A stretch of 42,203 bases of DNA from an uncultured Spirochaetales bacterium (lineage in GTDB: Bacteria > Spirochaetota > Spirochaetia > Sphaerochaetales > Sphaerochaetaceae), in NCBI GenBank assembly GCA_945932505.1, contig CAMEQB010000003.1, positions 1 to 42,203 on the forward strand. Reading direction: 5' to 3'. The notes below the pieces were generated by a model. That model was given only the letters and a program-made list of their open reading frames with translations, was not told the DNA's origin and did no database searches. The position numbers were made by a program, and so were the translations under genes. Of this stretch, positions 8,265 through 17,450 are shown in pieces; position 1 is the stretch's first letter; every line of letters begins with the position of its first letter.

Positions 8265-10181
8265 TCAAAAGATGTTTTTATTCTTGCGATACTCCCGCCA
8301 AACGTTCTCAAAAAAGTCATCATCAAGAGGAATCGGACGAGGTTTTCTATAACTGAATTCTACTTCTCCATTCTTATATATAACTTCCTGGATTAGCCTC
8401 TCTCCTTCTTTCTCTAGAGTGTATTTAAAACGATCATCAAGGTTCTTTGGATGTATGTTCCCTTCGTCATCTGTATATATGGCGGAGCCTCTGCTTCCTA
8501 TTCTTTTTTCAGCAGTTTCTATCATTGATGATAGATATACTTTCTCTGTAATGAGAGCATTTCTAAGCTGAAAAAGATTCCATATTCTTCCTTCCGATTT
8601 CGCTTTAATTTTTGAGAAAGATGATAGATAAGAATCTATTATCGCCAAGGCATTTTTCATATCTTCACAGTTTCTCAAAGCAGAGCCAGAGATACTCATT
8701 ACTCTTCTTACTTCATCATAAACACTATCTGCATCAAACTCGCCAGAAAGAGAAGAAGAGACCATCTCCTCAATTTCTTTTACACACTCTTCTTCCACTC
8801 CAAGTGGAGACCAACCCCCTGTCGCTTTTTCAAGAATCCACGTGACAGCCCGCTTGGAACCACACTGTCCAGCATTTAATGCAGATCCACCTGGTCTATA
8901 GACGCCATGAGATGCAGCACACTCCCCTACAGGAAAGAGTCCTTTTATGTTAGATTCCCACCATGTATTGATAGATAATCCTCCATTATTGTGCTGGGCG
9001 CAAAGTCCTATCTCCAAATACTCTTTTTCCAGGTCTACACCTTTATCGAGATAGAAGTCATAAGCAGGAAGATTGAGTTTTTTGAGCCTCTTGATCGGAG
9101 TATCTTCAGTAGCACCGGATGCTTCTAGATAACTTCTTGCATCATCAGATAGCTCACTCCAAGGGATAGGAGCAAAATCTGGATTATGCATAAAATCCAG
9201 ATATACTTTCCTTCCTTTTTCTGATTCCAAGAGACAAAGAATATCTACAATCGAAGACCCGTTCTCAAGTTTTCTTACATCAAACGGCCACTGATAACCT
9301 TTAAGAAATACTCTTGAAAGCATTTCTGGCCGTGTACAGACATAGTCGGAAAGGAAATCATATTCATTACCATATTCATCTATTGAAACGAACCTAGGAA
9401 GAACCTGCATATAAGAGCCGGAAACATTCCATCTAGGCTTTAAGGAAGCTAGACCATATTGCCACTCCGTCAGATTCTTTCCCATGGCACCACACTCAAG
9501 AGCTACACCTGTAGCTCCATACTGTGAAAGAGGATATACAGAAAGCGAGTAGATTCCTGCTGGCCCTCCTGTAGCAAGAATTAGATTTCTGCAGAGTATT
9601 ACTATGGGCTTACCGTTTTTTCTTTCAATAAATACAGCCCCTCTTACTTCGTCCCCAGAAGTAAGTATTCTCACCAGTTGGTATCCATCAAGAATCTCAA
9701 TACCATCTTTAATAACTTCCGCTTCCAATCTTTCTGTCATGAAGCGGGAAGTATATGGACCTGCAGATGTAGCTCTTCTATGAGGATCATGGTCTGTCTT
9801 GTATCCTACATATTCTCCATACCTATTGGTGGGAAAAGGTACGCCAAGTTCCACCAAGCGCAAGAAAGATGGCGTTGATAAAGACGCTTCAACAAGAGCC
9901 ACGTCTCCATCTACACAGCCTCCATTAAATAGATCTTGAGCCAAATCCCTTACACTATCCTTGTCGTCCCCGGAAAGAGAGAGCTTATAGTAGGTCTGCT
10001 TATCTGAGCCGGTATTTCTACTGGTTCCAGACTTTATGCCTTCAGTTATTATAGCTATATCCTTTGCTCCGCCTTTATATAAAAGGTCAGCGGCATTAAG
10101 GCCTGAAGCTCCTGTTCCCACAATGAGAGTTTCAACAACGTATACTTTTGTTTCTGATATCTTTCCGTATTCTTTCATCAA
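8265..10181 (-). CDS. FAD-binding oxidoreductase, fumarate reductase/aspartate oxidase flavoprotein-like
   Basis: VETLIVGTGASGLNAADLLYKGG dinucleotide fold; LILATGGPAGIYS; SINTWWESNIKGLFPVGECAASHGVYRPGGSALNAGQCGSKRA. Confidence 0.85.
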   Translation of the reverse strand: MMKEYGKISETKVYVVETLIVGTGASGLNAADLLYKGGAKDIAIITEGIKSGTSRNTGSDKQTYYKLSLSGDDKDSVRDLAQDLFNGGCVDGDVALVEASLSTPSFLRLVELGVPFPTNRYGEYVGYKTDHDPHRRATSAGPYTSRFMTERLEAEVIKDGIEILDGYQLVRILTSGDEVRGAVFIERKNGKPIVILCRNLILATGGPAGIYSLSVYPLSQYGATGVALECGAMGKNLTEWQYGLASLKPRWNVSGSYMQVLPRFVSIDEYGNEYDFLSDYVCTRPEMLSRVFLKGYQWPFDVRKLENGSSIVDILCLLESEKGRKVYLDFMHNPDFAPIPWSELSDDARSYLEASGATEDTPIKRLKKLNLPAYDFYLDKGVDLEKEYLEIGLCAQHNNGGLSINTWWESNIKGLFPVGECAASHGVYRPGGSALNAGQCGSKRAVTWILEKATGGWSPLGVEEECVKEIEEMVSSSLSGEFDADSVYDEVRRVMSISGSALRNCEDMKNALAIIDSYLSSFSKIKAKSEGRIWNLFQLRNALITEKVYLSSMIETAEKRIGSRGSAIYTDDEGNIHPKNLDDRFKYTLEKEGERLIQEVIYKNGEVEFSYRKPRPIPLDDDFFENVWREYRKNKNIF

Positions 10182-10954
10182 AGCCTCTTGATATGAAAAC
10201 CACCGTCAACATCGATATAGTTGCCTGTCGTGTATAAAAAGAGATCGGAAGCGAAAGCGGACACAGCGTCAGCTATATCCTCTGGCTGACCCCATCTTGC
10301 AATCGGAAATACTCCATCCTCTATCATTTTGTCATATTTTGCAGTAACGACACTGGTCATATCAGTGGCGATGACTCCTGGTCTTATTTCATGGACAAGA
10401 ATTTCTTCTGAGGCAAGCCTATCTGCATAAAGCTTTGTAAGCATACTTACTCCAGCCTTTGACACACAATACTCGCCACGACTTGTAGAAGATACATCTG
10501 CAGAGCAAGAAGAGATATTTATAATAGTCCCCCTCTTTTTGAAGAGCTTTTCTTGTTTCAACATCTCTTTTGCAACAGCCTGTGTAAGGAACATATTCCC
10601 TTTTGTATTTATTCCAATAACTCGGTCAAAACTCTCTTCACTCATATCAAGGAGATCAGCCCTCACCAGAGGAGCTACTCCAGCATTGTTCACAAGTACG
10701 TCGATTCTTCCAAAGGCATCTATTGTCTCTTTGACGATTCTCTTTCTATCCGAGCTATCTCCAATATTTGCCTGAATATACTTCCACTCTATTCCGTCCT
10801 CGGTGAGAATATCCAAATTAGCCCTGTTCTTCTCTTCCGGCCCCGTTGCAACTAGAGCAACTCTATATCCATCTTTACCAAGTCTACGAGCGATAGCAAA
10901 ACCGATTCCTCTGCTGGCTCCTGTCACCAATGCTGTCTTTTTTGTCATAATCAC
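10178..10954 (-). CDS. SDR-family oxidoreductase
   Basis: ALVTGASRGIGFAIA (TGxxxGIG), NNAG, SS...YCVSKAG (YxxxK). Confidence 0.93.
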   Translation of the reverse strand: MIMTKKTALVTGASRGIGFAIARRLGKDGYRVALVATGPEEKNRANLDILTEDGIEWKYIQANIGDSSDRKRIVKETIDAFGRIDVLVNNAGVAPLVRADLLDMSEESFDRVIGINTKGNMFLTQAVAKEMLKQEKLFKKRGTIINISSCSADVSSTSRGEYCVSKAGVSMLTKLYADRLASEEILVHEIRPGVIATDMTSVVTAKYDKMIEDGVFPIARWGQPEDIADAVSAFASDLFLYTTGNYIDVDGGFHIKRL

Positions 10955-12303
10955 CCCCTGAAAGAAGAAGGAAGACTCTTCTTCTCTTCAAGCCATTCTT
11001 TATAGAAAGGCATAAATGTAGCGTTATCTCTAATGACGCAACCTGTAGGCTTATGAGCACGTATCAAGTCGCCGCACTTACCACATGTAAGGCATACACG
11101 CTTACTGTCTATTCTACCTTTAGTCACAATCTCATTTGCAAAATCTGGATCAGCAAAAGCCATACGACCAAATAAGAAACCATCTGCCATGCCTTTCTCA
11201 ACTGCACCGGCAGCATATAAGTCTGCATACTCTCTAAGGTATGTAGGAGCTGAGCCATATACTACCATCTCTGGAACAGTTTTCTTTATGGCTTCAACAC
11301 CATGCACCATTCGAGAGAGTCCTTCAAAAGGATGCTCATCTGGCGGATATTTTCCGCTGTCAAAGGGCCTAGTTACATGCGTAGTGGCATATGGATTTCC
11401 CATGGTTATGTCCACAAGAGGAATACTGAACTCATTCCAAAGCTCCTTTATTAGGCGCTTTGGTTCAGTCAGGTCCATTTCCCCTTCTTCATTCTGTCCC
11501 CAGCCTCTATTCTCTTTTGGATATCCGTCATATATGCCAATCCTGGCTGTAACAAAGAAGTCATCACTTTCGTAGACCTTTGCAGCTCTGATGGAATTCT
11601 TTAAAAGCCTTGTTCTATTTTCATAGCTTCCGCCATATTCACCGGGTCTATTATATGCCGCTGCAACTTCCTGAAAAAGATAACCGTGACAGCACTTGAT
11701 ATCTACAGCATCAAAGCCCGCTTTTTTTGCAAGGAGCGCTGATTCTCCGAAAAGATCCTCCATCCTCTTAAGGTAATCATCGGAGACAATACAGCTGTCA
11801 TCGGCACTTCTGAAAGACTCAAGCCAAGAGTTTCTCTCTGCTATCATGGGCGCAGGTTTGTTTCCAGGATTTGAGTAACGCCCTGAATGATTAGACTGCA
11901 TGACTAAGAGTGGGACAAAACCATTTGCCTTTAATCCTGCTTCCTTTACCTTTTCATTTAAGCGTTTAAATGAGTCCAAATTATCTTCATTAATAAGGAG
12001 CTGAGTCTTACTGGACCTTCCCTCTTCAGATAAAGAAATAGCCTCATACCAGATAATACCCACTCCGCCTTTTGCTTCATTGACATAACGTCTTTCCGTA
12101 TACTCTGTGGGCTTACCATCAGGGGTGGAATCAGCACCCTCCATTGGTGCCACTCCAAGTCTATTTGGAATATGGAATTTCTTTATATCTATAGGCTTTG
12201 TAAGAGAAGTAGTATCCTCAGCAAAGGGAAGATCCACCCCTAATTCCATACATTTTTCTTTAACTTCTTCCAGCGACTTATAATGAAATTTCTCGTGTTT
12301 CAT
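10951..12303 (-). CDS. NADH:flavin oxidoreductase (Old Yellow Enzyme-like) with C-terminal Cys cluster
   Basis: KFHIPNRLGVAPMEGAD, SNHSGRYS, FDAVDIKCCHGYLFQEVAAAYNRPGEYGGSYENRTRLL; RVCLTCGKCGDLIRAHKPTGC. Confidence 0.88.
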   Translation of the reverse strand: MKHEKFHYKSLEEVKEKCMELGVDLPFAEDTTSLTKPIDIKKFHIPNRLGVAPMEGADSTPDGKPTEYTERRYVNEAKGGVGIIWYEAISLSEEGRSSKTQLLINEDNLDSFKRLNEKVKEAGLKANGFVPLLVMQSNHSGRYSNPGNKPAPMIAERNSWLESFRSADDSCIVSDDYLKRMEDLFGESALLAKKAGFDAVDIKCCHGYLFQEVAAAYNRPGEYGGSYENRTRLLKNSIRAAKVYESDDFFVTARIGIYDGYPKENRGWGQNEEGEMDLTEPKRLIKELWNEFSIPLVDITMGNPYATTHVTRPFDSGKYPPDEHPFEGLSRMVHGVEAIKKTVPEMVVYGSAPTYLREYADLYAAGAVEKGMADGFLFGRMAFADPDFANEIVTKGRIDSKRVCLTCGKCGDLIRAHKPTGCVIRDNATFMPFYKEWLEEKKSLPSSFRG

Positions 12304-12305
12304 AA

Positions 12306-13310
12306 TTACTTCCAGATTTCGATGAATTTTCCTTTGCTATGCTGTATTGCATTAATAATCTTTACAGCCTCTATTCCCGTATCAGCTTCACAGATAAAAG
12401 ATGTCCCTTCTTGGATTGAACGATAGAAGGAATCTATAAGTACTCCATGACTAATTCCCCACTCTGATTTATATCCAGTAATAGTTTCAGAAGGATGGAA
12501 TTCACTACCATTCTCTGTCTCTATATTTAGCCCTGACTGTTTGACAGTCAGAGTTGCTTTTTCAAGGTGTACTTCAACTGTACATACCTTTGATAAAGGA
12601 CAGCAGTTAGACATGAAAGCCACTGCACTTCCTCCACACTTAAGTTTAAAAAGCGCCATTGCTGTATCATCGGTTTCATAATCAGAGGTGTCTCTTAAGT
12701 GCGCATCCATGGCAGACACAGCTTCTACCCCTCCTGTAAGCCAAGAGAGAAGATCCAGGGTATGAATTGATTGGTTGATAATGCAGCTTCCACCCTCTTT
12801 TTCGTAAGTTCCTCTCCATGGACTCTCGCTATAGTATTTTCCGCCTCTATCCCATGCAACTAGAGCCAAGGCTGAAATTACTTTTCCATACTTTCCGCTT
12901 TCTATTATTTCTTTTGCTTCAAGACTAGAGTTGTTCATTCTGTTCTGAAAACAGACTCCAAGCTTTTTACCGCACCTTCTACTTGTCTCCACCATTCTCT
13001 CTGCATCATAGGGGGAAATAGCCAGAGGTTTTTCGCAAAACACGTGCTTACCATGTTCTAGTAAAAACATGGCCATTTCAGGATGAAGATAATGGGGAGT
13101 GACAATATGGACTACATCAACATCCAAATCAGCAAGCTCTTTATAGTCGGTAAGAGGGATTCCCCCGTACTCTTTTGAAAAAGCTTCCGCTTTATCTTTA
13201 TCTATATCCACACAATAGGAAAGAACAGCTCTGGAACTGTTTTTCAAAGCTTTTCCATGATTCTTTGACACAGCACCGCAACCAATTACAGCGGCTTTAA
13301 GTTTCTCCAT
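12306..13310 (-). CDS. Gfo/Idh/MocA-family oxidoreductase
   Basis: KAAVIGCGAVSKNHGKAL, VHIVTPHYLHPEMAMFLLEHGKHVFCEKPLAIS. Confidence 0.93.
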   Translation of the reverse strand: MEKLKAAVIGCGAVSKNHGKALKNSSRAVLSYCVDIDKDKAEAFSKEYGGIPLTDYKELADLDVDVVHIVTPHYLHPEMAMFLLEHGKHVFCEKPLAISPYDAERMVETSRRCGKKLGVCFQNRMNNSSLEAKEIIESGKYGKVISALALVAWDRGGKYYSESPWRGTYEKEGGSCIINQSIHTLDLLSWLTGGVEAVSAMDAHLRDTSDYETDDTAMALFKLKCGGSAVAFMSNCCPLSKVCTVEVHLEKATLTVKQSGLNIETENGSEFHPSETITGYKSEWGISHGVLIDSFYRSIQEGTSFICEADTGIEAVKIINAIQHSKGKFIEIWK

Positions 13311-15567
13311 TTGTATTCTCCTTTCTCATAGCCTTATATTGGCTTGGAGTGATGTTTTCATATTTCTTGAAAAGACGAAGGAATGTTCTCAAAGAGCCAA
13401 ATCCACATTCATATACAATCTCTTTTATCTCTTTGTCTTGGGACAAAAGATTCTTTGCCATAGCGACTCTATATTGAGCGATATAATCGGAAATATTAGC
13501 TCCATGATACCGCTTGAAAACCTTTGAAAGCTGTACATTGCTTACATCCAGTTTTTGAGCAAGAGATGAAACATTCAATAGCGATGATGAATACTCTTCC
13601 TGAACTATCTTCAATGCTTTTTTGTAAAGTATAAAAGCTTCGTCTGTGCTGTCGGCGCTTTCGCTTCGTATAGATACCACCTTTCTTACAATAGAAACGG
13701 TTGCTTCAATAACTTCAGATAGGGATGCGTTGATATCTTTTGTCTGTATTATGGAGTTGATGGCAAAAGGAGGAAGATCCCATAAATACTGCTTGGAGAG
13801 TCTATTGGATGTCCTGATTACAGTACCCATAATCGAGAATAAAAGATATCTCATATTTCTAGGCGATACACCATTCTTTTTATTTCTATCAACAACAGAA
13901 TTAATGGCGTCTCTGGCGCTTAGCTCATTTCCATCTTCCACACTCTTCTGGATGTTATACTCGTCTTCCTGGGTATACTCATATCCAACCCTATCGATCA
14001 ACCCCACAACATCTCCAGAAGAAAGATAGTCACGGCTTGAGAGTTCTATCTCATATTCCAAGACATTGATTGCCTCCAAGTAGTCCCTTCCTACACTCTC
14101 CAGACCTATTGAGGTATCTGAAGAAGCGGCACGTTTTATCCACGGGTAGTTATCTAGAAGATCACGTATCCTCGATTCCAATATACTCTCAGCTTCTCCA
14201 GAAACACAGATCTCCTCTACAAATGAAATGATATATGCTAGGCCATGAGTGGAAGGGAAAGGCGTAATCTGAATCATATCATCTCCCAACGACTCAGATA
14301 CTATCTCTTCCCCTTTTTCTTTCATTTCGTCATCAACAGACACTATCAGAACTGCAAATCTATCTGAAAGGAATGATATTCCACACTCTTTCAAAGCCTC
14401 CTGGCTGACAGGGGCTGAAGACTGAGTATCCAACAGTCTTCTGATGGCATACTCTTTGAGACTCTTAGTCTGAGACTCGATTACGCTGCCCATTATCTCT
14501 TTTGACTCTCTTAGTTTTCTATTGGAGTCAGTAAATGGAGCATATTCATTCTTCTTGTCTAGAGACCACTCTACATCGTCTCCCAGAACATCCAACGCCT
14601 TTTCATAATTCAGCCACTCTACTTTTACTCGATAAAAGATGAAAAGGATGGAAAAAACAATAGATAAAAAGAAGAGGAATACTGCCATGATGATAAGAGA
14701 ATTTGTGATTCTATAGTATTCACTCTTCTCAGTGAGCACCACATAACTTAAGCCGCTTACTACAGAAGGAGATGATGAGACGATATAAGAATCGATAGAG
14801 CGTATTTTTCTACCAGAAATATTGGCTAGCGCAGAGATTACTTCCCCGCTTTTATGATCACCAGAAGAATCGAAACGGACTGTGCCCTTTTCGTCAACGA
14901 TCAAAAAAGAAGTATAATTTCTCATTTCGGAAGGGAGAATAGAGTATATATCGATGATTGACGCAAGAGACCAATCTCCTTGAGAATAGCTTTTTACATA
15001 TGAAAGTGGCCTCAAAACAAGTATTCTAGGTATTCTGCTACCATCATATGTTGTAAGAGATGCATCATAGACTTCAACTTTGTCCGGTTTTCTTGAAAAG
15101 AGATTTACAACATCCTCACTGCTAATATTTACATCCAACTCTTTTCGTTGCCAAAATTCCTGAAAACTTCCCCATCTGGAACCAGATACGTAACGGGAGA
15201 GAGTCGGTGAATATAGAGCTGCATCTGAAACAGCGTTGTTTACACCTAGGTTCCTTCTTATCGCAGTAGTGACATTATACCACTCTGTTGATGACACAGC
15301 CCCCTCACCATAGGGATTAAAATCCGACATCTCAGAAGAAAGGAGTAAAGACTCTGCAAGCATGTTGTTTTGAGAGAAGGCATTGTCAACAAGCTTTGAA
15401 AGAGAATCTAAAAATAAGGAGTTTGAGTACGATACATTCTCAAGTAGTTTTGCAGACGAAGTAAAGGCAAAGAAAACGAAGACGACAAGAGGCACTATAC
15501 ATACCACAAAGTATGATAGCGCCCATTTTATTATTATGCCTCTCTTCAGTTTTCTTTTATCCGCCAT
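13297..15567 (-). CDS. Membrane-anchored AraC-family transcriptional regulator
   Basis: N-terminal TM (WALSYFVVCIVPLVVFVFFAF), second TM, C-terminal AraC HTH (VSSLAQKLDVSNVQLSKVFKRYHGANISDYIAQYRVAMAKNLL...GFGSLRTFLRLFKKYENITPSQYK). Start at 15567 (MADKRK) preferred over 15594. Confidence 0.88.
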   Translation of the reverse strand: MADKRKLKRGIIIKWALSYFVVCIVPLVVFVFFAFTSSAKLLENVSYSNSLFLDSLSKLVDNAFSQNNMLAESLLLSSEMSDFNPYGEGAVSSTEWYNVTTAIRRNLGVNNAVSDAALYSPTLSRYVSGSRWGSFQEFWQRKELDVNISSEDVVNLFSRKPDKVEVYDASLTTYDGSRIPRILVLRPLSYVKSYSQGDWSLASIIDIYSILPSEMRNYTSFLIVDEKGTVRFDSSGDHKSGEVISALANISGRKIRSIDSYIVSSSPSVVSGLSYVVLTEKSEYYRITNSLIIMAVFLFFLSIVFSILFIFYRVKVEWLNYEKALDVLGDDVEWSLDKKNEYAPFTDSNRKLRESKEIMGSVIESQTKSLKEYAIRRLLDTQSSAPVSQEALKECGISFLSDRFAVLIVSVDDEMKEKGEEIVSESLGDDMIQITPFPSTHGLAYIISFVEEICVSGEAESILESRIRDLLDNYPWIKRAASSDTSIGLESVGRDYLEAINVLEYEIELSSRDYLSSGDVVGLIDRVGYEYTQEDEYNIQKSVEDGNELSARDAINSVVDRNKKNGVSPRNMRYLLFSIMGTVIRTSNRLSKQYLWDLPPFAINSIIQTKDINASLSEVIEATVSIVRKVVSIRSESADSTDEAFILYKKALKIVQEEYSSSLLNVSSLAQKLDVSNVQLSKVFKRYHGANISDYIAQYRVAMAKNLLSQDKEIKEIVYECGFGSLRTFLRLFKKYENITPSQYKAMRKENTNGET

Positions 15568-15571
15568 ATGC

Positions 15572-16690
15572 TCAAACAGGCATTTCGCCGCCACATTTTT
15601 CCTTTAGTTTCTCATAAAAGAGGTCTCCGTCAACAGGGAGGTCGACCCAATCTCCACCTGTCCAAGAGGAAAGATGAATAGCATTGGAGATACTGAGTCC
15701 CTTTATTCCATCTTCTCCTGGAGCAATTAGAGGAGTACCCTTTAACACAGCATCGCAGAAGTTGTTTATAATTCCCGGATGAGATGTATATGTACCTTTT
15801 ACAGGAATCTCGCACTTCCAATTCTCAGGCTGACCTATTTCACCCTTGAATCTCTTATTGAAATCGTCGCTGTCTTCCCTTAGGCGCCAGAAAGTAATCT
15901 TGTCATTTTCAAGAACAAGTTTTCCTCTTGTTCCGTCTATTTCCAATCTATTTGTGCCAGGAGCATCAGAAACTGTTGTTATATAGCAGCCTGTTGCACC
16001 ATTCGGATACTCAAAAAGTGCATATACATCATCCTCAACTTCAATATTTCTGTGTTTTCCATAGTAAACCTGGGACTTTACTCGAGTAGGCATTCCACAG
16101 ATCCACTGCCAGAGGTCAAGGTTATGAGGGTTCTGATTTAATAACACTCCGCCTCCCTCTCCCTTCCATGTTGCGCGCCAAGATGATGAAGAGTAGTAAC
16201 TTTCAGCCCTAAACCAACTTGTAATGATCCAGTTGCAATGAAGAATTCTTCCCAGTTCTCCGCTGTCCACAAGGTCCTTTGCCTTCTGATAAATCGGATT
16301 TGTCCTCTGATTGAACATTACACCGAAGACTTTTCCCGATTCTTTTGCGACTCTATTCATTTCTTCAACCTGTTTTGTATATACACCTGCAGGTTTCTCA
16401 CAAAGAACATTTAGTCCTGCCTTGAACGCCTCTATTGCATATACAGGATGGTAATAATGAGGGACAGTTGGAATGATTGCATCAACAACACCTGAGTGAA
16501 TGAGTTCCTCGGCAGAGTTGAAGTAAGAGACACTATCTCCGAGAAGAGACTTTGCAGCCTCTATTCTCTTTTCATCTATATCTGCAATGGCAGTAAGCAC
16601 ACCGTTTTTGATCTTTCCATCCAGAAATGCTCTTGTGTGCTGGCTTCCCATCTTACCATATCCAATAATTCCAAATCTTACTTTATCCAT
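15572..16690 (-). CDS. Gfo/Idh/MocA-family oxidoreductase
   Basis: VRFGIIGYGKMGSQHTRAF, PTVPHYYHPVYAIEAFKAGLNVLCEKPAGV. Confidence 0.94.
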   Translation of the reverse strand: MDKVRFGIIGYGKMGSQHTRAFLDGKIKNGVLTAIADIDEKRIEAAKSLLGDSVSYFNSAEELIHSGVVDAIIPTVPHYYHPVYAIEAFKAGLNVLCEKPAGVYTKQVEEMNRVAKESGKVFGVMFNQRTNPIYQKAKDLVDSGELGRILHCNWIITSWFRAESYYSSSSWRATWKGEGGGVLLNQNPHNLDLWQWICGMPTRVKSQVYYGKHRNIEVEDDVYALFEYPNGATGCYITTVSDAPGTNRLEIDGTRGKLVLENDKITFWRLREDSDDFNKRFKGEIGQPENWKCEIPVKGTYTSHPGIINNFCDAVLKGTPLIAPGEDGIKGLSISNAIHLSSWTGGDWVDLPVDGDLFYEKLKEKCGGEMPV

Positions 16691-17450
16691 TATATACCTC
16701 CATATATGTCTCTTTCAGTACTTTCAAAGCTTTCGGTCCGTCTGTAATGAAATCTGAAGTCTTACCTTCAATACTCAATCTCTTATCATATCCAGCTTTT
16801 TTGAGTGCAGAGAAAAATGAGATGACATCTTCGTTTTTTTCCACAGGGTAAAGTCTTCCTGTCCTTTCTGCGATATGAGCATGTGCAAAAGGAGCACAGA
16901 GGACAATGTTTTCAAATGGCTCGTTTTCTTTCATCAAATGAAAAACATCAACCAACAAAGAAGCTCCGGTCAGAGAAGAAAGAGCGGCACCTTCTGTAAG
17001 AAAATTTATCAGGTTTGTTTCATTTCTATTTAGTGTCTCTATTGCTATCTCAACACCATATTCCTTAGCTTTCCCTACAATAGTCTTTGTAACATTAACG
17101 AGTTCCGACCATCCATCTTTATAACTAATTCCACTAGGAATAAACCTGGATTTTCCCGAGCCGAAGGATACTACCCTGCCATCTGTCTCCATCATTCTTG
17201 AAAATGCTGTATCTAGGTATGAAAGCATCTCCTTCTCGTTATATTCAGGGCCGATTATCTTCATTGTCTTAGGAAGAAGAAGAGAAAAAGCCTCTACTGG
17301 AAGAGAAACGCTTTCAACCTCTTCTTTCATTCTCTTCCATTCCTCGTCACTTACAGTCCCAACTTTATTCAGCGGCAGCTCGATATAGTCGAAACCTGCT
17401 TCTTTTATTTCTCCTGCTTTTTCAGAACCAGCACAAACTCCAAATCTCAT
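16683..17450 (-). CDS. Sugar phosphate isomerase/epimerase-like TIM-barrel protein
   Basis: MRFGVCAGSEKAGEIKEAGFDYIELPL; EYGVEIAIETLNRNETNLIN; HAHIAER. Confidence 0.82.
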   Translation of the reverse strand: MRFGVCAGSEKAGEIKEAGFDYIELPLNKVGTVSDEEWKRMKEEVESVSLPVEAFSLLLPKTMKIIGPEYNEKEMLSYLDTAFSRMMETDGRVVSFGSGKSRFIPSGISYKDGWSELVNVTKTIVGKAKEYGVEIAIETLNRNETNLINFLTEGAALSSLTGASLLVDVFHLMKENEPFENIVLCAPFAHAHIAERTGRLYPVEKNEDVISFFSALKKAGYDKRLSIEGKTSDFITDGPKALKVLKETYMEVYNG

